This document shows, in pieces, positions 50,222-58,368 of a DNA stretch of 64,000 bases. The DNA comes from JBCBCP01 sp039817385. GTDB taxonomy: Bacteria; Pseudomonadota; Alphaproteobacteria; Rhodobacterales; Rhodobacteraceae. Made by a program: the position numbers and the translations under genes. The stretch lies in contig JBCBVY010000004.1 of NCBI GenBank assembly GCA_039817385.1, forward strand, positions 248,001 to 312,000, in the 5' to 3' direction. Within the stretch, counting starts at the first letter, position 1, and each line of letters begins with the position of its first letter. Under the pieces are notes generated by a model. That model was not told where the DNA came from and made no database searches. It saw only the letters and a program-made list of their open reading frames with translations.

Positions 50222-51898
50222 TTAGAACAGACCTTCGATCTGACCGTCTTCGTTCAGGCGAATGGTCTCTGCCGACGGCACGCGCGGCAGGCCCGGCATC
50301 GTCATGATCTCGCCGCAGACCACGACGACGAAGCCTGCACCTGCCGACAAGCGCACCTCGCGCACCGGCACCGAATGGCCCGTGGGCGCCCCGCGCAGGT
50401 TCGGGTCCGTGCTGAAGGAATACTGCGTCTTCGCCATGCAGACCGGCAGATGGCCATAGCCCTGCTCTTCCCACAGGCGCAGCTGATCGCGGATCTTGGT
50501 ATCGGCCAGCACCTCGTCCGCACGGTAGATCCGCTTGGCGATGGTTTCGATCTTCTCAAACAGGCTCATCTCGTCCGGGTAGATGGGCGAGAATTCCGCG
50601 CTGTCCTTGTCAGCGAGTTCCGCCACTTTGCGCGCCAGATCAGCAGAGCCTTCGGAACCCTTTTCCCAATGCTTGGACAAAACCGCTTCGGCCCCGTGGG
50701 TCGCGACATAGTCTTTGATCGCCTGCACCTCTGCGTCGGTGTCGGTGACAAAGTGGTTGATCGCCACGACCACCGGCACGCCAAAGCTTTTCAGGTTCTC
50801 GATATGGCGGCCCAGGTTCGGGCAACCCTTCTGGACCGCCTCCACGTTCTCCGCGCCCAGGTCCGCCTTGGCCACGCCGCCGTTCATCTTCATCGCGCGC
50901 ACGGTGGCCACGCACACCACGACCGACGGCGCGAGGCCCGCCTTGCGGCACTTGATGTTCATGAACTTCTCAGCGCCCAGGTCCGCGCCAAAGCCCGCCT
51001 CGGTCACCACGTAATCGGCCAGCTTCAGCGCCGTAGTTGTCGCGATGACGGAGTTGCAGCCATGCGCGATATTGGCAAAGGGGCCGCCATGCACGAAGGC
51101 CGGGTTGTTCTCCAGCGTCTGCACCAGATTGGGCTGCATCGCGTCCTTCAGCAGCACCGTCATCGCGCCATCGGCCTTGATATCGCGGGCAAAGACGGGC
51201 GAGCGGTCGCGGCGGTAGGCCACGATCATGTCGCCAAGACGCTTTTGCAGGTCCTGCAAATCGGTCGCAAGGCACAAGATCGCCATCACCTCGGAGGCGA
51301 CGGTGATGTCAAAGCCCGCCTCGCGCGGAAAGCCGTTGGCCACACCGCCCAAGCTGGCCGTGATCTGGCGCAGCGCCCGGTCGTTCATGTCCACCACGCG
51401 GCGCCAGACGACGCGGCGGGTGTCGATCTCCAGCTCATTGCCCCAGTAGATGTGGTTGTCGATCATCGCGCTCAGCAGGCTGTGCGCAGAGGTGATCGCA
51501 TGGAAATCCCCGGTGAAGTGCAGGTTCATCTCTTCCATCGGGACAACCTGCGCATAGCCGCCGCCCGCAGCCCCGCCCTTCATGCCGAAATTCGGCCCAA
51601 GCGAGGCTTCGCGAATGCACACGCAGGCGTTCTTGCCAATCGCGTTCAGACCATCGCCGAGGCCAACAGTGGTCGTCGTCTTACCCTCGCCCGCCGGGGT
51701 CGGGTTGATGGCCGTCACGAGGATCAGCTTGCCATCGGTCCGGTCTTGCACGGAGTTGATGAAAGACTGCGACACCTTCGCTTTGTCATGACCGTAAGGC
51801 AGCAGGTCCGCCGCCGCGATCCCCAGCTTGGCCCCGATCTCCTGGATCGGTTTCTTGTTCGCCTCGCGGGCAATCTCGATATCGGTCTTGTAGGCCAT
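50222..51898 (-). CDS. fhs: formate--tetrahydrofolate ligase
   Basis: 558 aa. It contains the ATP-binding loop TPAGEGKTTTTVGL near 67-80, LGPNFGMKGGAAGGGYAQVVPM near 100-121 and HGGPFANIAHGCNSV. It activates formate with ATP to 10-formyl-THF. Paired with FolD downstream, it links formate to the folate C1 pool, which fits the methylated-compound oxidation common in marine Rhodobacterales. It starts from the ATG at 51898. Confidence 0.96.
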   Translation of the reverse strand: MAYKTDIEIAREANKKPIQEIGAKLGIAAADLLPYGHDKAKVSQSFINSVQDRTDGKLILVTAINPTPAGEGKTTTTVGLGDGLNAIGKNACVCIREASLGPNFGMKGGAAGGGYAQVVPMEEMNLHFTGDFHAITSAHSLLSAMIDNHIYWGNELEIDTRRVVWRRVVDMNDRALRQITASLGGVANGFPREAGFDITVASEVMAILCLATDLQDLQKRLGDMIVAYRRDRSPVFARDIKADGAMTVLLKDAMQPNLVQTLENNPAFVHGGPFANIAHGCNSVIATTTALKLADYVVTEAGFGADLGAEKFMNIKCRKAGLAPSVVVCVATVRAMKMNGGVAKADLGAENVEAVQKGCPNLGRHIENLKSFGVPVVVAINHFVTDTDAEVQAIKDYVATHGAEAVLSKHWEKGSEGSADLARKVAELADKDSAEFSPIYPDEMSLFEKIETIAKRIYRADEVLADTKIRDQLRLWEEQGYGHLPVCMAKTQYSFSTDPNLRGAPTGHSVPVREVRLSAGAGFVVVVCGEIMTMPGLPRVPSAETIRLNEDGQIEGLF

Positions 51899-52006
51899 GT
51901 TCCGTCCCTTGGTGTGCGCAGGTATGCTTTGGCCTCTCTAGCGGCGAAATTCATCCCGCATGGCGCGCGATTCCGACATAATTGGACGTTTCCGCGCCCC
52001 CGGCCG

Positions 52007-52038
52007 CTGCGGCGGTTTCATTTCGGAAACCGCCGCAG
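52007..52038 (-). terminator. terminator hairpin after the cNMP-binding gene
   Basis: The perfect 13-bp stem CTGCGGCGGTTTC (52007-52019) pairs with GAAACCGCCGCAG (52026-52038) around ATTTCG. It lies 4 nt beyond the stop of the minus-strand cNMP-binding gene and upstream of fhs. Confidence 0.7.
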
Positions 52039-52041
52039 GTG

Positions 52042-52734
52042 TCAGCCCGCCGCCACGCGGTCGCGCAGAAGCGCATTGGTGGCCATCAGCTTGGCCTTGG
52101 TGTTGCCGGAAAACGCAAGCTCCAGATGCGCGTGCATGTCCGGGTTGCGCCGGACCAGCCGCCGCAGGGCCGCCCCAGTGATGACAAAACAGCGTGCAGG
52201 GCGCGACACCCGCACCGTGGCGGAGGCGGGCGCACCCTGCATCACGCCCATCTCGCCGATAAAGCCGCCCGCGCCGACATCGGCGATGGCTTTGCCGTCC
52301 ACTTCGATGTTTACCCCGCCCCAGGCCAGATAACTGAGCTGTTCAACCACCATCCCTTGCACCGTCAATTCCGCGCCAGGATCGAGGTCTACCCACGTCC
52401 CCGCCCGCATCAGCGTGCGCGCGTCGATCCGGCGAATGGTCGGGAAATGCGCATCAAGCAGCGCCTGTTCCTCTTCGGAAAAGCGCAGGCCCCGGGTCAG
52501 CAGGAAGACCCGCACAATTCCGACAAGCGAAAGGGTGATCCAGCTGATTTGAATGATTGCGGAAAAGAGGTTCCAGCCGGTCACAAGGGACACCAAAACC
52601 AGCGAGGCGCCAAAAAGGTTCATCAGCGCATAAGGGTAGCCATTGCCCTTCACCAGCCCCAGCTGAAGCAGCGCGTAAGAGCCCAGGTAGAAGGCAACAC
52701 CGACAAACCCGGCCAACTGGTATAGGTCGATCAT
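52042..52734 (-). CDS. membrane protein with C-terminal cyclic-nucleotide-binding domain
   Basis: 230 aa from the ATG at 52734 (MIDLYQLAGFVGVAFYL). Three membrane helices lie in residues about 6-82 (GVAFYLGSYALLQLGLV, YALMNLFGASLVLVSLV and SWITLSLVGIVRVFLL), resembling the CBU_0592-type domain. A linker and a cNMP-binding fold follow at about 100-225, with GTWVDLDPGAELTVQG, GGFIGEMGVMQGAPASATVRVSRPA (phosphate-binding-cassette-like G-E and R-V positions) and FVITGAALRRLV. It has no DNA-binding HTH. The ligand and partner are unknown. Confidence 0.78.
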   Translation of the reverse strand: MIDLYQLAGFVGVAFYLGSYALLQLGLVKGNGYPYALMNLFGASLVLVSLVTGWNLFSAIIQISWITLSLVGIVRVFLLTRGLRFSEEEQALLDAHFPTIRRIDARTLMRAGTWVDLDPGAELTVQGMVVEQLSYLAWGGVNIEVDGKAIADVGAGGFIGEMGVMQGAPASATVRVSRPARCFVITGAALRRLVRRNPDMHAHLELAFSGNTKAKLMATNALLRDRVAAG

Positions 52735-52808
52735 CCCGCCCCCCGGCGCGGCTTGCACTTCGCAAGACAGTGACGAAAAGCAGCGCGCCGATCAAGCACG
52801 GGCGGGCC

Positions 52809-52831
52809 GAGATTATTCGCCGAATAATCTC
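52809..52831. repeat. 23-nt palindrome downstream of the MOSC gene
   Basis: GAGATTATTCG and its exact complement CGAATAATCTC flank a single C. The A/T-rich sequence stands out in a GC-rich gap between the MOSC stop and the start of the cNMP-binding gene. It could be a terminator stem or a protein-binding operator. Confidence 0.5.
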
Positions 52832-52847
52832 CGCCGCACGGGGGTGT

Positions 52848-53444
52848 TTAACCGCGCGCTTTGTCCTGATGCCGCCACGCACGCTGATCGGGGATGCTCA
52901 GCGTCAGCACATCGCCCACCGCAAAGCGTCCGGGCCGCTCGATCCACGCCGTCACCCCGCGCCGTCCGCTTGCGGCGGGTTTGTAGCGTTTGCCAAAACC
53001 CTCTGCCTCTTTCTCGATCTCCTGACCGGGGTAGATGCAGGGGCGGTTTTCCATGTCCACGACCAGCGCGGCACCAGATGGCCCTTGCAGCCGGGACGAG
53101 GGCGGCAGGTGGGTGAAATCCTCCAGCCCTTCCACAATCATCGAGGCGCCAACCCAGGCCGGATCAATCGCGTCCAGCCCCATCTCCGCCGCTGTGGCGG
53201 CCAGTTCCTCGGCGCTGAGCACAGACAGCTGGCGCACGTTGCGGATTTCAGTACCCGGCGCGTATTGCGCCCGCGTGCGGCTACAGGCGGGGCGGGTCAG
53301 ACCGCCATGCGCCTCGCCGGGAAAGCCTTCGAACCCGGCCTCCACCTCTTCCACCGAGACAGAGCGCAAATCCCCCTCCCGGTCGGTGACGATGCCAAGC
53401 CACGTGATCCGGGCGGTGAAGGATGTGGGTTTGAGCGCGGGCAT
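52848..53444 (-). CDS. MOSC domain-containing protein
   Basis: 198 aa from the ATG at 53444, chosen because AGGAGG lies six bases upstream (the open frame continues 47 residues further without one). It contains the MOSC-like core GFPGEAHGGLTRPACSRTR near 39-57, VRQLSVLSAEELA, and CIYPGQEIEKEAEGF, ending with GRRGVTAWIERPGRFAVGDVL. MOSC domains bind molybdenum-cofactor sulfide or act on related thio groups. The substrate is unknown. It is on the same strand as the cNMP-binding gene. Confidence 0.85.
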   Translation of the reverse strand: MPALKPTSFTARITWLGIVTDREGDLRSVSVEEVEAGFEGFPGEAHGGLTRPACSRTRAQYAPGTEIRNVRQLSVLSAEELAATAAEMGLDAIDPAWVGASMIVEGLEDFTHLPPSSRLQGPSGAALVVDMENRPCIYPGQEIEKEAEGFGKRYKPAASGRRGVTAWIERPGRFAVGDVLTLSIPDQRAWRHQDKARG

Positions 53445-53605
53445 GGCGGCCTCCTGTGATCGTCCGCACAGATTGCGGCGCAGCGGGCGCAATGAAAAGC
53501 CCTCGGCGCGATGATCTTTCGCGATGCTGCAATTACAGATGCTGACGACAGATCTGCGAAGGCGACGCGCTTTCGGCAGCGTCACCCCTCACCTGCTGCC
53601 GCCAA

Positions 53606-53638
53606 AGAAAAAGGCCCCGCCGGATGGCAGGGCCTTGT
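53606..53638 (-). terminator. intrinsic terminator after ftsH
   Basis: Read on the minus strand, AAGGCCCTGCC pairs with GGCGGGGCCTT around a short loop and is followed by a T run (TTTTTCTTT). It lies 17 nt beyond the ftsH stop. Confidence 0.75.
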
Positions 53639-53654
53639 TAGGACTTTCAGGCGA

Positions 53655-55583
53655 TTACGCCGGATCGGGCTCCATGTCGCCACCCGCCTCGGGGCCGGAC
53701 TTGCGGCCCTTCTTGGCTTTCGGGATCGCGGTGAGCGAGGGCTTTTCGTCCTTCGCCTCGGCGCCGCCATCCTCGTCCTCGTCCACATGGGGCGGCTCGC
53801 CGCGCATCACGCGCTTGATCTCTTCGCCGGTCAGCGTCTCGTATTCCAGAAGGCCCTGCGCGAGGCGCTCGAACTCTTCCTCGTTCTCTTTGATGATCTT
53901 GTAGGCCAGGTCATAGCCCTCATCGATGATGCGCTTAACCTCCTGCTCGATCAGCTCTTTCGTGCCCGCAGAGACCGAGAAACCGCCCGCGCCGCCATTG
54001 GCCTGATAGCCCGCCGCCGCCTCCGAATAATCGATGTTGCCGATCAGGTCGGACATGCCCATGCGCATCACCATGCCGCGCGCCAGTTGGCTGGCCTGCA
54101 TGATGTCACCCATCGGGCCGGAAGAGACTGAGTCGGCGCCGTATTTCAGGATTTCCGCGGCCTTTCCCGCCATCGTCATGGCGATCTTCTGTTCGGCCTC
54201 GTCCTTGAACATCTGCAGCTTGTCCATCTCAGGCAGAGACATCACCATGCCCAGCGCGCCGCCGCGCGGGATGATGGTGGCCTTATAGACCGGATCACAT
54301 TTGGGCAGCTTGAGGCCCACGATGGCGTGGCCCGCCTCGTGATAGGCCGTCTTTTCCTTTTGGTCCTGGGTCAAGACCATGCTGCGCCGCTCCGCGCCCA
54401 TCATGATCTTGTCCTTCGCCGCCTCGAAGTCGGCCATCGCCACAAAGCGGCGGCCAATCCGCGCCGCCATCAGCGCCGCCTCGTTCACGAGGTTGGCAAG
54501 GTCCGCACCCGAAAAGCCGGGAGTGCCGCGCGCGATGATGCGCAGGTCAACATCGGGGCCAAGCGGGGTCTTGCGCGCGTGCACGCCGAGGATCTTTTCC
54601 CGGCCCTTGATGTCCGGATTGCCGACGGTGACCTGACGGTCAAAGCGGCCCGGGCGGAGCAGGGCGGGGTCAAGCACGTCCTTGCGGTTGGTCGCGGCGA
54701 CGATGATGACGCCTTCGTTCGCCTCAAAGCCGTCCATCTCGACCAGCAGCTGGTTCAGCGTTTGCTCGCGCTCGTCATTGCCGCCGCCATAACCGGCGCC
54801 GCGGTGACGGCCCACGGCGTCAATCTCGTCGATGAAAACAATGCAGGGTGCGTTCTTCTTGGCCTGCTCGAACATGTCGCGCACGCGGGACGCACCCACA
54901 CCTACGAACATTTCCACGAAGTCGGAGCCGGAGATGGTGAAGAACGGAACGCCCGCCTCACCCGCAATCGCGCGCGCAAGCAGCGTCTTACCGGTACCCG
55001 GAGGGCCCTCAAGCAGCGCGCCTTTGGGGATCTTACCACCCAGGCGGCTGAACTTCTGCGGGTTGCGCAGGAACTCGACGATCTCTTCCAGCTCTTCCTT
55101 GGCTTCGTCGATGCCCGCGACATCGTCAAAGGTCACCCGGCCATGCTTTTCGGTCAGCATCTTTGCCTTGGATTTGCCAAAGCCCATTGCGCCGCCACCC
55201 CGGCCGCCCTGCATCCGGTTCATGAAGTAAATCCAGACCCCGATCAGCAGCAGGAACGGGAGCAGCGACAAAAGGAAAGCCTGGAAGCCCGATTGCTGCT
55301 GCTGCTCGGCGCGGACCGGCACGTCATTTGCGATCAGCAGGTCGGTGACATTGGCATCCGTGGGGATGATTGTCACGAAATCGCTGCCCTCACGGGAAAA
55401 ACGGACCTCTTCCCCGTCCAGCGTGGCCCCCGCGACCTCGCCGGATTCCACGGCGTCGACAAAGTCGGAATAGCTCATCTCGCGCGCCTGCATCGTGCTG
55501 CCGCCGCCACCAAAGAGGTTAAAGAGCGCCAGAACCAAAAGGAACAGAACGACCCAGAATGCGATATTGCGTGCGTTGCCCAA
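53655..55583 (-). CDS. ftsH: ATP-dependent zinc metalloprotease FtsH
   Basis: 642 aa. Two N-terminal membrane helices (IAFWVVLFLLVLALFNLFG and FLLSLLPFLLLIGVWIYFM) flank a periplasmic domain. The AAA domain has Walker A GPPGTGKTLLARAIAG near 195-210, Walker B CIVFIDEIDAVG and SRH RPGRFDRQV. The zinc site HEAGH lies near 415. The C-terminus is acidic then basic (EDEDGGAEAKDEKPS). It degrades misfolded membrane proteins and regulators. It is the last gene of the tolQ-to-ftsH minus-strand block. Confidence 0.96.
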   Translation of the reverse strand: MGNARNIAFWVVLFLLVLALFNLFGGGGSTMQAREMSYSDFVDAVESGEVAGATLDGEEVRFSREGSDFVTIIPTDANVTDLLIANDVPVRAEQQQQSGFQAFLLSLLPFLLLIGVWIYFMNRMQGGRGGGAMGFGKSKAKMLTEKHGRVTFDDVAGIDEAKEELEEIVEFLRNPQKFSRLGGKIPKGALLEGPPGTGKTLLARAIAGEAGVPFFTISGSDFVEMFVGVGASRVRDMFEQAKKNAPCIVFIDEIDAVGRHRGAGYGGGNDEREQTLNQLLVEMDGFEANEGVIIVAATNRKDVLDPALLRPGRFDRQVTVGNPDIKGREKILGVHARKTPLGPDVDLRIIARGTPGFSGADLANLVNEAALMAARIGRRFVAMADFEAAKDKIMMGAERRSMVLTQDQKEKTAYHEAGHAIVGLKLPKCDPVYKATIIPRGGALGMVMSLPEMDKLQMFKDEAEQKIAMTMAGKAAEILKYGADSVSSGPMGDIMQASQLARGMVMRMGMSDLIGNIDYSEAAAGYQANGGAGGFSVSAGTKELIEQEVKRIIDEGYDLAYKIIKENEEEFERLAQGLLEYETLTGEEIKRVMRGEPPHVDEDEDGGAEAKDEKPSLTAIPKAKKGRKSGPEAGGDMEPDPA

Positions 55584-55653
55584 GGCAAATCTCCTCTATC
55601 TGGCAGGACGCGCCCCGCCTGTTGAGTTTAAGATAGACAGCTCTGCCGCATCT

Positions 55654-56904
55654 TCAATGCGATAATAGGGATCCAAGAAAGCTGTCGGGCCCGCCCTCCA
55701 GCGTGCAGGTCCACTCTTCCTCTCCCGGCAGGCCAGGCGCAGCAATCAGCTCGTCTTCTACCCAAACGCCCGGCAGAGACAGCACCGCGGCACGGGGCAG
55801 GCCCGTCTCGCGCCAGCTTGGGACCTGCCGCACGCCGTCCTCACCAAGCGCGCGCACCTGGATCTCCGGATCGTCTTCCGGCCCGTCCAGGGTCCAACGG
55901 TCATCCCAAAGATCCCCCACCTCGCCCACAAGCCCCGCCACCGCGGCATGTTCACGGAACAGCCACATCGCGGCGCCAACGCGCTGGATCTGCACGCCTT
56001 CCAAGGTCGCCGCCGTCCCGCCCTGCATCGCCTCCAACGCGGTCGCAATGGAGGCGCTGCGCGGCGGATAAGGGGCAGAAGCGATCCACATGATCGCCTT
56101 GACCAGCAGCCGCCGCGCAATCTCATCGGGCAGCGTGCGGTAGCGGCGCATGTCGATATGGATGGCGCCAAGGCGCACGGATACAGTGTCTCGCGCGGCA
56201 AGAAAGGTCTGCCAATCCAGCGCCTGACGCGCCTTGCGCATATGCTCCGCGGTGCGCGCAAGGCCTGTCACAGTAACGCCCAGTGGCTCCAGCAGCTTGA
56301 GCGCCTGCCGGATACGCACCCGTTCGAACACGATGTTTTCGTTGCTCGGGTCTTCGATCCACGGGATACCGCGTTCCTGCAAATATAAGCGCAGCGCCTG
56401 CCGCGTCACGCCGAGCAAAGGGCGTGCCCAGGTGATTCCCCGGTTCACCCGGTGCGGCGCCATTGCGGCCAAACCGTCCACCCCCGCTCCGCGCGCCAGC
56501 CGCATCAGCGTGGTTTCCGCCTGATCGTTTGCCGTATGCCCCAGCGCGACGGTTGCCACGTTATGGGCATGCGCCCAATCGGCAATCAGGTCATAGCGTG
56601 CCTCGCGCGCGGCAGCCTGCAGGTTGCCCTGCCCATCCCAGCCGGACCAGAACTCGATATGGTGCTGCACGCCGAGCCGTCCGCAGATGTCGATCACCTG
56701 TTTGATCTCGCCCGCGGCCTCCGGGCGCAAGCGATGGTCAACGGAGATCGCCACAGGCTCCAGATCGATCCACTCCGCCAGCCGCACCATCAGGCACAGC
56801 AGCGCGACACTGTCACTGCCACCCGAGACGGCAACCCCCACGCGGTGAGAATGGCGCTGGGCCAGCTGCGCCTCCAAGAGGTCAAGAAGCTGTGCCTCCG
56901 TCAT
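55654..56904 (-). CDS. tilS: tRNA(Ile)-lysidine synthase
   Basis: Start at the ATG at 56904 (MTEAQLLDLLEAQL, 416 aa); the frame stays open upstream through antisense of the ybgF gene and should not be used. The PP-loop ATP motif is VAVSGGSDSVAL near 23-34, followed by ISVDHRLRPEA and LGHTANDQAETTLMRLARG. The C-terminal half is divergent. TilS converts the wobble cytidine of tRNA-Ile (CAU) to lysidine using lysine and ATP. It lies 22 nt downstream of ybgF. Confidence 0.93.
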   Translation of the reverse strand: MTEAQLLDLLEAQLAQRHSHRVGVAVSGGSDSVALLCLMVRLAEWIDLEPVAISVDHRLRPEAAGEIKQVIDICGRLGVQHHIEFWSGWDGQGNLQAAAREARYDLIADWAHAHNVATVALGHTANDQAETTLMRLARGAGVDGLAAMAPHRVNRGITWARPLLGVTRQALRLYLQERGIPWIEDPSNENIVFERVRIRQALKLLEPLGVTVTGLARTAEHMRKARQALDWQTFLAARDTVSVRLGAIHIDMRRYRTLPDEIARRLLVKAIMWIASAPYPPRSASIATALEAMQGGTAATLEGVQIQRVGAAMWLFREHAAVAGLVGEVGDLWDDRWTLDGPEDDPEIQVRALGEDGVRQVPSWRETGLPRAAVLSLPGVWVEDELIAAPGLPGEEEWTCTLEGGPDSFLGSLLSH

Positions 56905-56926
56905 CGCCTGCGCCCCCGGCGCGGGG

Positions 56927-57745
56927 CTAGGCGCATCCGATGCGCGACCGTTCGGCTTCGGCGGAGGCCGCGGCTTTCGTCCCGGCAAAGCGTGCGGGCA
57001 CTTCGGCAAGCGTCTGGCACGCCTCTGTGGTCTGGCCCAGCTGCCCCAGCGCGCGGCCAAGGCGGAACAGCGCCTCGGGCGCGGTTGGTCCGGTCTGATC
57101 GACGGAGAAGGCAGAAAGGTAGGCGCGGGCGCTTTCCCGCGTATCGCCAAGCCCCGCCAGCGCCTCCCCGCGCGCGAGGTCGGCAGCGGCCGCCAGCGGG
57201 CTGCCGGGGTAATTCGTGTTGAAGGCCGCAAAGGCGGCAGCGGCCCCGGCATAGTCACCCGCCGACAAAAGCGCGGACGCCGCTTCGAAATCGGCGCGTT
57301 CGGGTTCAGCCAGCTGCGGGCCGCTCGCGTGCGCCGGCCCTCCTTGAACCGGCGGGGGCGCCTCCCCGCCAAGGGTCGACGTCTCGCCCAGAGTGCTGAT
57401 ATCCCCGCCCTCAAGCTCGACCAGCCGGAATTCCAGATCGCCGATCCGGTTCGTGCCGTCGCGCACAACGCTGTCCACCCGGAACGCCAGCCGCTCCACC
57501 GCCCCGGTCAGGCGCTGCAACTCGGCCTCGATGGAGGCGATCCGGTCCAGCGTGCTCGACCCGCCAATGGTGACCTGCGGCGCGCCGGTCGTGCTCAGCT
57601 CTCGCCGCAGGCGCTGAATTTCAACGTTCAGAACCGTCAGCTCCTGGCGGATATCGGCGAGCGTCCGCGCCCGGTCCTGCGCAAAGACGGCGCCACCAGG
57701 CCCCACCAACACCAGCGCCAGAAGCGCCGCCCACATCGTTTTCAT
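56927..57745 (-). CDS. cpoB: Tol-Pal system protein YbgF/CpoB
   Basis: 272 aa with signal peptide (MWAALLALVLVGPGGAVFA). A coiled-coil region spans about 25-110 (TLADIRQELTVLNVEIQRLRR). C-terminal TPR repeats cover about 145-265, for example ADFEAASALLSAGDYAGAAAAF and GDTRESARAYLSAFSV. CpoB coordinates peptidoglycan synthesis with outer-membrane constriction through Tol. It follows pal by 28 nt. Confidence 0.92.
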   Translation of the reverse strand: MKTMWAALLALVLVGPGGAVFAQDRARTLADIRQELTVLNVEIQRLRRELSTTGAPQVTIGGSSTLDRIASIEAELQRLTGAVERLAFRVDSVVRDGTNRIGDLEFRLVELEGGDISTLGETSTLGGEAPPPVQGGPAHASGPQLAEPERADFEAASALLSAGDYAGAAAAFAAFNTNYPGSPLAAAADLARGEALAGLGDTRESARAYLSAFSVDQTGPTAPEALFRLGRALGQLGQTTEACQTLAEVPARFAGTKAAASAEAERSRIGCA

Positions 57746-57773
57746 CGGTCCTTGCCCCTCAGCTCGCAGGGTC

Positions 57774-58292
57774 TCAGCTTGTCAGGCCACCCGCCAGGAC
57801 CGTCACTGCGCGACGGTTCTGTGCATAGCACGCCTCGTCACTGCATACTTCGACCGGACGCTCCTTGCCATAGGAGACAACCCTGAGACGAGTCTCGGCC
57901 ACGCCTTTCGACACAAGGTACGCCCGGGCCGCATCCGCGCGGCGCGCGCCAAGGGCAAGGTTGTATTCGCGCGTGCCCTGCTCGTCTGCGTGGCCTTCGA
58001 TAATGGCGGTGTAGTCCGTGTTGGTCAAAAGCCACGCTGCCTGCCCATCGAGCGTGGCCTGCCCCGCAGCGGTCAGCGTGGACTGGTCCACTTCAAAAAA
58101 CACGCGGTCGCCCACCGATTGCTGGAAGAAGGCGGCGCTGGTGGGGTCCTGCGCGCTGCCCGGAACGACCGCAGGTGCCCCCGTGCCCGCGCCCGCGCCG
58201 TCCGCTGCGTCGCCGCCAAGCCCGGCGGGGTTGGTACAGGCCGCAAGGGCCAGTGCGCCTGCGGCGATCCTCAGTTTTGTCGTCATGCGCAT
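57774..58292 (-). CDS. pal: peptidoglycan-associated lipoprotein Pal
   Basis: 172 aa from the ATG at 58292 (MRMTTKLRIAAGALALAAC); a second ATG two codons later is possible. Lipobox LAAC puts the acylated Cys near residue 19. A Gly/Ala-rich linker is followed by the OmpA-like domain at about 60-165: VFFEVDQSTLTAAGQATLDG, IIEGHADEQGTREYNLALGARRA and RVVSYGKERP. It tethers the outer membrane to peptidoglycan and interacts with TolB. Confidence 0.95.
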   Translation of the reverse strand: MRMTTKLRIAAGALALAACTNPAGLGGDAADGAGAGTGAPAVVPGSAQDPTSAAFFQQSVGDRVFFEVDQSTLTAAGQATLDGQAAWLLTNTDYTAIIEGHADEQGTREYNLALGARRADAARAYLVSKGVAETRLRVVSYGKERPVEVCSDEACYAQNRRAVTVLAGGLTS

Positions 58293-58368
58293 TGTTGAAA
58301 TTCCTTTCGCGCTGCTGCTGCACATCGGCCGTGCGTCATGCTCGGCCGAGGTGCGAAATGCTCAGTCT

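Noticed and set aside
50207..52333. 708-codon open frame on the plus strand across fhs
   Set aside because: It is antisense to the well-supported fhs gene, has a His/Arg-rich composition typical of reversed high-GC codons, and shows no family motif.
56904..57468. N-terminal extension of tilS reaching back over ybgF
   Set aside because: The extension is antisense-like sequence in another gene; the ATG at 56904 gives a normal TilS N-terminus.
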